Positions 14,748 to 22,528 of a stretch of 27,152 nt of DNA are shown here, piece by piece. Positions within the stretch are counted from its first letter, which is position 1. Every line of letters begins with the position of its first letter. Below the pieces are notes generated by a model. It was not told the origin of the DNA, did no database searches, and saw only the letters and a program-made list of their open reading frames with translations. The translations under genes and the position numbers were made by a program. Source of the stretch: JAAZNO01 sp012798275 (GTDB taxonomy: Bacteria > Chloroflexota > Anaerolineae > B4-G1 > SLSP01); the NCBI GenBank assembly GCA_035347995.1, contig DAOPQD010000039.1:1-27152 (forward strand). The letters run 5' to 3'.

Positions 14748-15755
14748 CTATTGCGCGCCAGGTATCAGAGTAAAGGGAGTAGCCTCTTGAATCAGCGCGG
14801 ACATCACTTCGGCAAACTCACCCATCGAATCAAAGGGCTTCACCTCAATGGCTCCAGGCCGCAGCTCATTGAGTGCTGCCGCTACCCGTGCCGTCTCCTC
14901 GGCAAACGTCGTGTTGAGCGGCGAGAGGCACGGTGCGGGGACAACAGCGCGGCTGACGGTGATGACGCCGCCGAAGTCCACAATGTGGGGATTCTGGGTG
15001 CTGCGCATCGCGCCCGCCGGTTCCACAAACGTGTAGAGCACACTTTCCAGCAGCGCTTTGAGCCGCGCCTGACGTTGTTTCGCATCAATCGCGTAGCTCT
15101 GCGCCAGATCATTGAAACCGATGCGCGCCGTCTCCAGGTTCAACACCATGGCATAGATGCCCGAGGACGCCGGCCGGTGAAAAATCGCTTGCCCGATGTT
15201 GGCCACCCGGCCCTCTTCGCCTTCCGCTCGCGTTCGCGCCCCGGCGCTACGATCAGAAACATATTTGACGTGGAAGTAAGTATCCGTCTCCACATATTCC
15301 GGCACCCCTACCACCCAGCCGAACTCCACAACACTCTTGCGCGGCAAAGAGAGTCCGCCCGAAGTGACCAGGATACCTTCCAGATCTGTGACAGCGCACT
15401 GCTGCAAAATCACATCCAACTTCGCTGGATCACTGGCTGCCGCCGCCAGTGCTTGGGCCAGTTCACTGCCGGCGTCAATATCGTAGTTGACGCGATTGGC
15501 ATTAAACATGCGCGCACCTTCCGAAAGCGGCAGGCCGGCGGCCAACGCCAACCGGTACAGATGCTCCGCCTGAATGTGTTTGAACATATCGCCGGAAATC
15601 GCGTTCACGTTGTGCAGCTGCCCATCGGCGCCGATGATATTCACCATCCGCGTCTGAATCTGATTGCCTTCCCCGCCCTCGTTGTTGAGCGAGTGCATAT
15701 CCAGAATCGCCTGGGCCGAAATCGCTACTGAGTAAATCCCCTTGCTGTCTGTCAT
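14748..15755 (-). CDS. cas7: Type I Cascade backbone Cas7 (DevR/Csa2 family)
   Basis: 335 residues of the Cas7/DevR (Csa2, Cst2) family, which polymerises along the crRNA spacer. The opening GIYSVAISAQAILDMHSLNNEGGEGNQIQTRMVN, with the run through INAISGDMFKHIQAEHL a little further on, is the family hallmark. Later segments are SLPRKSVVEFGWVVG and ARIGFNDLAQSYAI (around 210), followed by the C-terminal VITVSRAVVPAPCLSPL. ATG 15755 has AAAGGAG 8 bases upstream. It lies 24 bases past cas8 and 10 bases before cas5, forming one tight operon. Some members of this family were described as autoregulators in Myxococcus development; nothing here shows that activity. Family identity is confident, subtype (I-A versus I-B-like) is not. 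Confidence 0.92.
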   Translation of the reverse strand: MTDSKGIYSVAISAQAILDMHSLNNEGGEGNQIQTRMVNIIGADGQLHNVNAISGDMFKHIQAEHLYRLALAAGLPLSEGARMFNANRVNYDIDAGSELAQALAAAASDPAKLDVILQQCAVTDLEGILVTSGGLSLPRKSVVEFGWVVGVPEYVETDTYFHVKYVSDRSAGARTRAEGEEGRVANIGQAIFHRPASSGIYAMVLNLETARIGFNDLAQSYAIDAKQRQARLKALLESVLYTFVEPAGAMRSTQNPHIVDFGGVITVSRAVVPAPCLSPLNTTFAEETARVAAALNELRPGAIEVKPFDSMGEFAEVMSALIQEATPFTLIPGAQ

Positions 15756-15779
15756 CTTGAAATCTCCTTTCCCTGGATG

Positions 15780-17630
15780 TTAGTTTTCTTCCGCATCGCC
15801 TTCTGCGGTTTCGTCTGGCGCGCCGATCAGGTCCTCGCCCTCCGGCGGAACTTCTTCTTCCTCACGCTCATACGGTTCGCGCGCATAGCCATAGGCCACC
15901 AACAGCTGACACACCACCTTAGAACCGAAACGATCCACCAATTCGGTCAAGGCCTCAATATCGGCCGTCGTCACATTCTTGCGGAACGGGTTACGGCGTT
16001 TTTCGCGCAGTTGCGCGTTCTCGGCGTTGTACAGGTGGATAAATTCGGCTATCTCTGCCAGAAAATCTTCCGGATAGGCTGCTTTGCGTGCCAGTTGCTG
16101 GCCTAGCCCATAGCGAATATCCACGACGGGCCGGTTGCCCTTCCCTTTGCGCGCTTGCGGTACTACCGTGCTATGCCGGATGGCATAGGCGATAGCCTTG
16201 AAACCTTCATTTTGCACGATTTCACTGAAAACCGGTTTGTCGCTGTTCATAAAAAGCACCTCCAATGTAGTTGTGGTAAAGGGACGCACATACTTGCGCC
16301 GGTCATATTGCTGCATCACAAAGCCGCTATACGCGGTTGTGAAGTCAAAGAAGGGGGCGAAATCATCGCCGGAAAGAAAATCGCGGTAATGCGCGAGCAG
16401 GGTGAACTGGTCGCCCCGCGTCTCGTCCAGGCCGCGGATGATCGCCAGGTGCTCGTCCAATGCCGTCTGGAATTCGCCGAGCACTTGGGGTCCCCCAGGC
16501 GCGACCCAGCGTGGCAAGTTAAGCATGGCGATATTCAACACCGCCGGGGATTGCCCCAAGCTTTTATAGAACGCCATCTGCATTCCGCTCACCAGGTCGC
16601 TGGGCCGCTTGCCAAACAGGTTAGCTTCTTGCGCTTCTTCGTAGTGCTTGAGAAAGGCCTGAGTATAGCGCAGCACTGCCAGAATATCCAGTTTAACGGC
16701 CGTTGCGCTACCTACCATCGCCGGGCGAAAGTGCTTGAGCACCTCGCGGTGCATCCCCCAATCCAGGTTGAGCGGGCATAGCACGTAGGTCTTGCGATCC
16801 TTGGCGTTGCGGGGGTCAGAAGGATTAGCCACCACGCGAGTGAAGCCACCATGAAACAGCCCTACGGCCTTAAGCCACTCCCACAGCCAGAAGCTCTTGA
16901 GATTTCCTGGCGCGCGCCACTCGGCTTTGGGATAGTTCGTACCTTTGCCCTGCGCCGGATTGAACAGCTGGCTGGCAGTCATTGCTTTGGGTTTTTCCAG
17001 GCCGTGCGCCTTACATGCCCTGATCCAGGCCGCTTCTGCGCCTGCTTCATCGTTGGGTGAGGTGGCCGTCAGCTGCAACAGCGCCTTGAGTAGTTCCGGG
17101 AACGCCGCGCGCCCCTGCCACCAGGCCGCCATCAGGCTGTTGTAAGCCTGCAGCGCGCCTGGATTGATCGCACGGAAGACCTCCCAATCCGCACGCGGGC
17201 TATCAGGCCCTTGTAATTCGCCTTGCACCGCGCGCCTTTTGTCTTCGGTGTTTAACCCGCGTAGCCACTCAAAGTACGCTTGATTTTTTTGCTTCTCCAC
17301 CTCGTAATCCACGACCGTTTCGCTGCCGCGTCCTTCCAGCTCGGCCGGTGTCAAGGGCGTCCCTTTGACCACTTTTCGCGCGGATTTTTTATCCCAGGTG
17401 ACTAAAAACGGCGTGCCGACGAAAAACTCACATTCTTCCACCCATTCAGGGCGCAGCGGTGGATTGCAGACTACCACGAAGGCATAGCCGTGATCTTCCA
17501 ACCGGATGACTGCGCGCCGGGGCCCCTCTGGGTTTGCGACGGCGTTCAGCACAAAGGCCAGGCCGAACGCAGCCAGACTATCGGCCAACGTATTGCTGGA
17601 TTTATCTACAAAATACTCTGCTTGAAACAC
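15780..17630 (-). CDS. cas8: Type I Cascade large subunit Cas8 (I-A/I-B-like; GTG start)
   Basis: A 616-residue protein in the Cas8 position ahead of cas7-cas5. Cas8 recognises the PAM and recruits Cas3. The first residues FQAEYFVDKSSNTLADSLAAFGLAFVL and a middle region with DPRNAKDRKTYVLCPL resemble the Cas8a/Cst1-type large subunits, which diverge so fast that subtype cannot be set by eye. The last about 30 residues are strongly acidic (EREEEEVPPEGEDLIG onward). The start is the GTG at 17630 because AAGGAGG lies 7 bases ahead of it; the TTG at 17651 further out would put that site inside the gene. No nuclease motif is seen. Upstream lies a 170-base divergent promoter region shared with the toxin-antitoxin pair. 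Confidence 0.78.
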   Translation of the reverse strand: MFQAEYFVDKSSNTLADSLAAFGLAFVLNAVANPEGPRRAVIRLEDHGYAFVVVCNPPLRPEWVEECEFFVGTPFLVTWDKKSARKVVKGTPLTPAELEGRGSETVVDYEVEKQKNQAYFEWLRGLNTEDKRRAVQGELQGPDSPRADWEVFRAINPGALQAYNSLMAAWWQGRAAFPELLKALLQLTATSPNDEAGAEAAWIRACKAHGLEKPKAMTASQLFNPAQGKGTNYPKAEWRAPGNLKSFWLWEWLKAVGLFHGGFTRVVANPSDPRNAKDRKTYVLCPLNLDWGMHREVLKHFRPAMVGSATAVKLDILAVLRYTQAFLKHYEEAQEANLFGKRPSDLVSGMQMAFYKSLGQSPAVLNIAMLNLPRWVAPGGPQVLGEFQTALDEHLAIIRGLDETRGDQFTLLAHYRDFLSGDDFAPFFDFTTAYSGFVMQQYDRRKYVRPFTTTTLEVLFMNSDKPVFSEIVQNEGFKAIAYAIRHSTVVPQARKGKGNRPVVDIRYGLGQQLARKAAYPEDFLAEIAEFIHLYNAENAQLREKRRNPFRKNVTTADIEALTELVDRFGSKVVCQLLVAYGYAREPYEREEEEVPPEGEDLIGAPDETAEGDAEEN

Positions 17631-17734
17631 ATTGAAGCCTCCTTGATTCAATCGCGAATGGTGAATGGCGAATAATAGTAACGTGGATTTATGTGTTATT
17701 GGCTAACCAACCTCCTCCATTTACTTGATTTGGC

Positions 17735-17763
17735 TTGAATAAACCCCCAAAAAGCGATATAAT
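17735..17763 (+). promoter_or_regulatory. Sigma-70-type promoter of the toxin-antitoxin pair
   Basis: TTGAAT (17735-17740) and TATAAT (17758-17763) are separated by exactly 17 bases, with the antitoxin ATG 38 bases further on. The -10 is perfect and the -35 matches at four of six positions, making this the clearest promoter in the window. It fires away from cas8. Confidence 0.75.
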
Positions 17764-17801
17764 GCAACTATAATTCAGTTGCTAGTGCCAAGGTCACTGT
17801 T

Positions 17802-18068
17802 ATGAACGATAAAGATGCAATAGCTCAGGCGCTCCACGAAGCTGGCCCGCGTTATATTGTAGATGCGCAACAACGGCCTGTGGGCTACCTGCTGACGCCA
17901 GAAGAGTACGCCGACTATCTGGACATGCTCGAGGATCGCGCGGACAGTCAGGACACTGAAGTGCAACAGCGTCTGGCTGAAGCCGCAGCGCCTGCTGTCG
18001 AAGAACGCCCCCCGCTGCGTGCTTATCTCCAACGCCGCCCACCCGCCAATGCCACCCTACAAGATTGA
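17802..18068 (+). CDS. Phd/YefM-like antitoxin
   Basis: An 88-residue protein that pairs with the downstream RelE-like toxin. The first half (ALHEAGPRYIVDAQQRPVGYLLTPEEYADYLDMLED) has the sequence character of Phd/YefM-type antitoxins: a short DNA-binding/dimer region ending in an EEY-type helix. The second half is Ala/Glu-rich and would wrap the toxin. Antitoxins of this type usually repress their own promoter, which here lies 38 bases upstream. The gene overlaps the toxin by 20 bases, so translation is coupled. A damaged relative of the same antitoxin is found at 22115-22225. Only the family level can be inferred. Confidence 0.72.
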   Translation: MNDKDAIAQALHEAGPRYIVDAQQRPVGYLLTPEEYADYLDMLEDRADSQDTEVQQRLAEAAAPAVEERPPLRAYLQRRPPANATLQD

Positions 18069-18312
18069 ATTTCTCGATCGCCGGGTTGAGCGGGAATTGG
18101 ATCGCGTTCCCGAACCGGATTTCAGTCGCGTCGCGGCCGCGCTGTTGAAACTGGAAGCCGTTCCCCGCCCGCCAGGTTGTCTCAAGCTGCACGGACTTGA
18201 TGGCTGGCGCATTCGAGTGGGCAATTGGCGCATTATTTACCACATCAATGACGCCAACGCCGTCATCACAATCGTAGCGGTCAAACGCCGCTGCGAAGAT
18301 ACCTACCGCTAA
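18049..18312 (+). CDS. RelE/ParE-family toxin
   Basis: An 87-residue protein of the RelE/ParE superfamily. It opens MPPYKIEFLDRRVERELDRV and carries the signature block GWRIRVGNWRIIYHIND followed by VITIVAVKRRCEDTY, the central and last beta strands with basic residues used by RelE-type mRNA interferases. ATG 18049 is chosen over ATG 18019 because the product then begins at the normal family start and overlaps the antitoxin by 20 bases. The gene ends 11 bases before the convergent cas3 stop. Whether it cuts mRNA (RelE) or poisons gyrase (ParE) cannot be told. Placement inside the cas cluster is notable but common for mobile stabilising modules. Confidence 0.85.
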   Translation: MPPYKIEFLDRRVERELDRVPEPDFSRVAAALLKLEAVPRPPGCLKLHGLDGWRIRVGNWRIIYHINDANAVITIVAVKRRCEDTYR

Positions 18313-18323
18313 CATCGCCGTTC

Positions 18324-20744
18324 TTATTCCCCCCGCGTCCCGCGCGCTGTCCCTTCCTGATCCGCCCGGCGCAACGCCCGCGCCAGCAAGAGATAGACCA
18401 ACCAGCCCCACAGATTATCCGGGCTGATGGTTGCCACCAGCCCCCCAGGGCCTTTAGTTTTGATTCGCGTCAAATCCAGTCCCTGCCGTAATGCCGCCGG
18501 CAAATACTGCGCCGCTTCTGCCAGATGTCGCCCGGCTTGCGGCTCCAACGCATACTTCTGGCCTTCGTCCACAAACGGCGTGTGATGACGAGCCATCGCT
18601 GTGAGCGTAGCACGCACCAACGGCTCATGACCATCCAATGCTTCAACCAGCACCGGCCCTACCGCCAGCGCGCTTTCTGCTGCATGATTCGGCTTGGGAT
18701 AACGCCCACTGAGCGCCTTGAGCGCCGCCTTATGCCGCGTGTTGCCCGGCTCAGAATCGGTGTGGGCCGCTGCAAAATTCGCCGTCACCGGATGGCCAAT
18801 CTGCTTTTGATAGGCGCGCGCCCAGGCCTGCCACCCTACGCTCAGCTTACCCACATCGTGAAAAAAACAGGCCAGCCACGCCGCCCGCGTCACGCTGCCT
18901 GCGGGCCATCCGGCGGCGTGTTCCAACGCTGGCGCCGCATAGTGCAATTCCGGCAGTGCGATCTCGGCGAAGGCGCCCAACACCCGCCGCACATGTTCGG
19001 CATAGGATTCCAACCGGTAGCACGTTCCCTCCCAGGTACTTTTATCCGCATCCGGCGGCAGAATGGAACGGAATTCACCCACCCCCTGCCCGGCCAGGAA
19101 CCCCACATCGGGTAAATATCCGGCCAACGCCGGATGCACGACCAACACTCGCGCTCTGCTGATCTCTTTCGTGGAGGTCACCGGCAGCCAACGATAGCTG
19201 CTGCCCTCCTCCTCGCCGCGGGGCGTCTTATCCGGCAGCGTTTCCTCCAACTTCATCACCCGCCACGGAAATTCACCCTCGCGTGCCAGCCACTCATTTA
19301 CCATCCCGTACAACGTGACGCGCTGGATACTAAAACCGGTCGCCCCATAGGGATTGGCAAGCAGCGTTTCCGGCGCTTCTTGAATCAACACCAGCCGGCT
19401 ATCGGCGTCGCGCACCAACAGGCGCGTGTCCGGCGGCTCCCCCCTCAACACGCGACGAATCGCCTCAGCGCGAGTCGGCGCCCCCTCGCGCAGGCCCTCC
19501 AGCATGGCGCGATCGCGTGGCGTAGCGACCGCATTGACCAATTCCTGTTCGCCCGCAAAATCCAACGCCGTGCCACTGTGCGCTTGTAGCCATACCCAGG
19601 CCGCTTTCATTTCCTTGACCCATGCCGGGTCGAGGCCCCCTTCACCGGCTTCCCTGCCATAAGGCGCATAATTGTCCACAGGATAAATCCACACTACCCC
19701 CTGTTCGCCAGGAAAACGCGCGCAGCGTCCGGCACGCTGGATGAGCGCGCTGGCCGGGGCCAGCTCCGTGTGCAACGTCTCGCAGGTGATGTCCACACCG
19801 ACTTCGATGGCTTGTGTTGCAACGGCTATCCAACTGCCACCCTTATCTGCCGCTTTGCCAAAGTGCCCTTGCAATTCCTTCTCTATTCTCTGACGATCTT
19901 CCCGCAAGAAGCGGCTGTGCAAGAGCAATACGCTAATATTCAAGCCGCTGGCCGCGATCTTGCTCTGTAAATCTTGATAAAGCGTTTGTGCACGCTGGAC
20001 GGTATTGCAAAGCGCCACTGAGCGTGTCTGATGCGCCGCCAATACTGCCTCAGCAGTCAAGGCAGGTTCGGCCACAGACCACGTCCGTTGCCGGGGTGCC
20101 ATTGCGCCGTCGCGCTGTTCAATGGCGCGCGCCTCGTCCGGCGGCAGCACGAGCGTCTCCGCATCCAGCTGTTGCGCCAGTGTCACAAGCATCTCGCGGC
20201 TGAACGTCGCTGTCATTACCAACACCGGCGCAAGATGTCGCAGTTGCTTGAGCGCATACAGCGCCGAAGGCAGCGTGGAATCCGGGTCAAGCAGGTGAAA
20301 TTCATCACAGACGATGTACGCGCCCGCCAACGCGCCCGCGTTGAGATTGGCCCAGCGGCGCGGCAGGCTGTAGGGGGTGGTTAAATAGCTGCTGAGAAAC
20401 TGGTCAATGGTGCAGAAGATTAAATCGCCCTCAAACCTGCGATCCTCGGGATGTTCCCCGGTTTGGATCCTTACTTCGGGTTTACGGCGAAACCGCCGCT
20501 CGTAAGAATCCGTCACTCTGTACGCTTCCAGGACAAATTGATTTGCCAACACTCGCATCGGCACGACATAGACACACTTACGAGGAAAGAAAACATCGCT
20601 TTCCTCACGCCAGGCATGAAAAAAGGGCAGGAGCGCCGCAATAGTCTTACCGGCCCCGGTAGGCGCCTGTAGCACCACACTCTTGCCCGCCAGCAAAAGG
20701 TTGGCAACTTCTTCTTGATAAGGATATGGAACGAGCCTACTCAT
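18324..20744 (-). CDS. cas3: Cas3 helicase-nuclease with C-terminal HD domain
   Basis: An 806-residue Cas3, which is recruited by Cascade to unwind and degrade target DNA. The helicase comes first: Walker A APTGAGKT (27-34), DEFH box (147-150), VMTATFS, and motif VI LIQRAGRCARFPGE. The HD nuclease follows at the C-terminus: FFHDVGK with His629-Asp630, NHAAES, MARHH (His720, His721) and a closing RAD near 795. This order is the reverse of the common HD-helicase Cas3. All key residues are present, so it appears active. ATG 20744 has GGAGG 5 bases ahead and overlaps the WYL gene stop by 8 bases, so the two are translationally coupled. It serves the type I effector encoded across the toxin-antitoxin pair. 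Confidence 0.95.
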   Translation of the reverse strand: MSRLVPYPYQEEVANLLLAGKSVVLQAPTGAGKTIAALLPFFHAWREESDVFFPRKCVYVVPMRVLANQFVLEAYRVTDSYERRFRRKPEVRIQTGEHPEDRRFEGDLIFCTIDQFLSSYLTTPYSLPRRWANLNAGALAGAYIVCDEFHLLDPDSTLPSALYALKQLRHLAPVLVMTATFSREMLVTLAQQLDAETLVLPPDEARAIEQRDGAMAPRQRTWSVAEPALTAEAVLAAHQTRSVALCNTVQRAQTLYQDLQSKIAASGLNISVLLLHSRFLREDRQRIEKELQGHFGKAADKGGSWIAVATQAIEVGVDITCETLHTELAPASALIQRAGRCARFPGEQGVVWIYPVDNYAPYGREAGEGGLDPAWVKEMKAAWVWLQAHSGTALDFAGEQELVNAVATPRDRAMLEGLREGAPTRAEAIRRVLRGEPPDTRLLVRDADSRLVLIQEAPETLLANPYGATGFSIQRVTLYGMVNEWLAREGEFPWRVMKLEETLPDKTPRGEEEGSSYRWLPVTSTKEISRARVLVVHPALAGYLPDVGFLAGQGVGEFRSILPPDADKSTWEGTCYRLESYAEHVRRVLGAFAEIALPELHYAAPALEHAAGWPAGSVTRAAWLACFFHDVGKLSVGWQAWARAYQKQIGHPVTANFAAAHTDSEPGNTRHKAALKALSGRYPKPNHAAESALAVGPVLVEALDGHEPLVRATLTAMARHHTPFVDEGQKYALEPQAGRHLAEAAQYLPAALRQGLDLTRIKTKGPGGLVATISPDNLWGWLVYLLLARALRRADQEGTARGTRGE

Positions 20745-21798
20745 CGCTGCCTCCAAAAAAGTCTGCAAAAGTATCCCGCACGCTGGGTCTTTGGGGATTG
20801 GCGCGTCGCGGGCTGACCACCCACCCGTAGCTTTCAGCCAATGCTTTTGCCTCCCCCATCATCTGCTCGTGCAATTCCTGTGGCGCCAGCACCTCCACCT
20901 CCGCACCCCATCCCTTGATCCACGGCAGCATATCCATTGTGTCCGCTACCTGTGCCGACCAGCGCAGATAACCGGGTCGCTCAGAATCCTCGTGCTTTTC
21001 CTCCGAAGGATGCCAGCGCGTCTCCTCCACCCGTCGCCGCACTGCTGGACTGAAGCGCAACGTCACCGTAATGAGCGTCTCGCCGTAAATGATAGACCAG
21101 GCGTTGCGGAGCACCTCCAGGCCGGGAAAGTCTGCTGGAATGTCGTATTCTTGTGGCGTCAACTGCGCGGCGCGAATACGCTCCAGTTTGTAAGTGCGCA
21201 GCGCATTGGCCAGGCTGCTATGCCCGATAGCGTAAGTGGTAAAGCCAATCGCCGAAGGCTCCAGCAAATAGGGCTTAAAATCCGTCTCGAAGGGGTTGCC
21301 CTGCGCCGGTTCGTAAGTGAGATGCAGCATGCGACGGTAAATGTATCCCTGCATCACCGTGCGGAAAACGCGATTGTATCGCCCATCATCCGGACGTTGG
21401 CGCAACTCTTGCGCCGCCTGATGAATTTCCCGCCCTACGCCAGCTTCCGTGGTCAATGCCGCCGCCAGTTTGAGGAGCGCCGTCTCCGCTGGTTCATTGC
21501 GCTTGTCGTGCTGTTTCACAAAAAGCCGCGTCGCCAAATACAACGTCATGGCCTCTTCCGGCGAGACCTGGAAGCGCCGCAGTTCCGCTTTATCATAGGG
21601 CAACGCCAGCCACAACGTGCCCTCCTTGTAAACTTTCCCTTCCAGCTCTAATTCACGAAGGTAATTGTTCACCGTGCGCCGCTCGAAGCCAAGCTCCTCG
21701 GCAAGCTCAGCTTCAGTCAATCCCAGCGCATTGCGCCGCAAGTGCAAAAACACACGCTCTTTGCGTCCTTCACGGGTTGTTTCATCAACCTTGGGCAT
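20737..21798 (-). CDS. WYL-domain transcriptional regulator
   Basis: A 353-residue regulator with an N-terminal helix-turn-helix (about 8-60: TREGRKERVFLHLRRNALGL through LAEELGFERRTVNNYLRELE) and a central WYL domain (about 150-220: LHLTYEP, KPYLLEPSAIGFTTYAIGHS, RTYKLERIRAAQLT), then a C-terminal extension. WYL domains are thought to bind nucleic-acid or nucleotide ligands, and such proteins regulate several CRISPR loci. The eponymous W-Y-L is altered here to T-Y-A. ATG 21798 has GAGAGGTGAT ahead of it. It is the first gene of the cas3 transcript, and a perfect inverted repeat lies 46 bases upstream (21844-21862), which suggests autoregulation. Activator versus repressor cannot be decided. 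Confidence 0.88.
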   Translation of the reverse strand: MPKVDETTREGRKERVFLHLRRNALGLTEAELAEELGFERRTVNNYLRELELEGKVYKEGTLWLALPYDKAELRRFQVSPEEAMTLYLATRLFVKQHDKRNEPAETALLKLAAALTTEAGVGREIHQAAQELRQRPDDGRYNRVFRTVMQGYIYRRMLHLTYEPAQGNPFETDFKPYLLEPSAIGFTTYAIGHSSLANALRTYKLERIRAAQLTPQEYDIPADFPGLEVLRNAWSIIYGETLITVTLRFSPAVRRRVEETRWHPSEEKHEDSERPGYLRWSAQVADTMDMLPWIKGWGAEVEVLAPQELHEQMMGEAKALAESYGWVVSPRRANPQRPSVRDTFADFFGGSDE

Positions 21799-22114
21799 GG
21801 ATCACCTCTCGGCTTGAATTTCTATTCTTGGTATAAGGCGGGGTTGGAAAATAATGTTCCAATTATCGGGATTACTTCTGTAAATTTCATAGATCAACCG
21901 TGAACCGCTACTTGGCAAAAGCCTCCCAGTCTCCCTTAGAGTTAGCCCTTTTTGTTGCCCTCAGGACACTTATAGTTTAGTGCAATTTGCAAAATCCGAC
22001 AATTGGCTGATGGGCTTCCTCCCAAACATCCCCCTCCGGCGCAAACTCCCGGCGCGCCTACATGAATCCCCCCCGCAAAAGTGGCATAAGAAAACCAGCA
22101 GAGTCCCAGGCACA
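21799..22114. other. Upstream region of the WYL-cas3 operon
   Basis: About 315 bases without a gene. It contains the palindrome at 21844-21862 and AT-rich stretches on both sides of it. On the minus strand TTGATC and TAATCC are spaced 17 bases apart (about 21895-21867) and could be a weak promoter for WYL-cas3. From about 22000 it grades into GC-rich sequence leading to the damaged antitoxin. Confidence 0.4.
21844..21862. promoter_or_regulatory. Inverted repeat TTGGAA-N7-TTCCAA, candidate WYL operator
   Basis: Perfect 6-bp arms at 21844-21849 and 21857-21862 with an A/T-rich 7-nt centre. It begins 46 bases upstream of the WYL regulator ATG. The spacing and symmetry suit a dimeric helix-turn-helix protein. 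Assignment to this regulator is inference from proximity. Confidence 0.45.
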
Positions 22115-22225
22115 AAGGAGAAGATGCGGTCATCAAAACGTTGCGGGAGGCTGACCCCTGCTATCTAGTGGAGGCTCGCCAGCGTCTCGTGGGGTATCTG
22201 CTGATACCCGAAGAATACGCCGACT
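22115..22225 (+). pseudogene. Antitoxin fragment cut off by a miniature element
   Basis: One frame reads DAVIKTLREADPCYLVEARQ and then RLVGYLLIPEEYAD. It lines up with the intact antitoxin at 17802 (DAIAQALHEAGPRYIVDAQQ, RPVGYLLTPEEYAD). There is no in-frame ATG; the ATG at 22124 after AAGGAGAAG is in another frame that soon stops, so the start has been lost or frameshifted. The frame ends at the left edge of copy 2 of the element, removing the C-terminal half. It is clearly a decayed paralogue. Confidence 0.75.
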
Positions 22226-22528
22226 GTGACTGTTCAGCCTGGCGCCAGGTAGCTGGACGGCGATGGATGAACCTTTATGACCTGCAGCCTTTGCCCCTCC
22301 CCCTGCCCTCTCCCCAACGGCGTCTGCGCCGTTGGGGAGAGGGAGAAAAAATAAGGGGGTTTTGCAGGCGGGCGTAGCCCGCCTGCAAAACCCCACAAAA
22401 AAAACTTTCCCTTCCCCCCGCGCAAGGCGCTGGGGGAAGGGGCCAGGGGATAGGGACAAGAATTGATTCTCAATCTTCGGCAGTCGCCAGGGAATCTTGT
22501 GTTTTTTAGTCAGTGGCTGAACAGTTAC
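22226..22528 (-). mobile_element. Miniature inverted-repeat element, copy 2 (inverted)
   Basis: A 303-bp element in the opposite orientation to copy 1. Ends are GTGACTGTTCAGCC on the left and, read inward from the right, GTAACTGTTCAGCC. It keeps the same hairpins: a perfect 18-bp stem with a 3-nt loop (22356-22373 with 22377-22394), the AACGGCG / CGCCGTT stem near 22317-22334, a C/G-rich arm (22408-22442) and the subterminal CCTGGCGCCAGG (22238-22249). No direct repeat flanks it (CGCCGACT versus ACATCATC), so a deletion or recombination has probably occurred at one side. It splits an antitoxin fragment from a VapC fragment. Confidence 0.82.
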
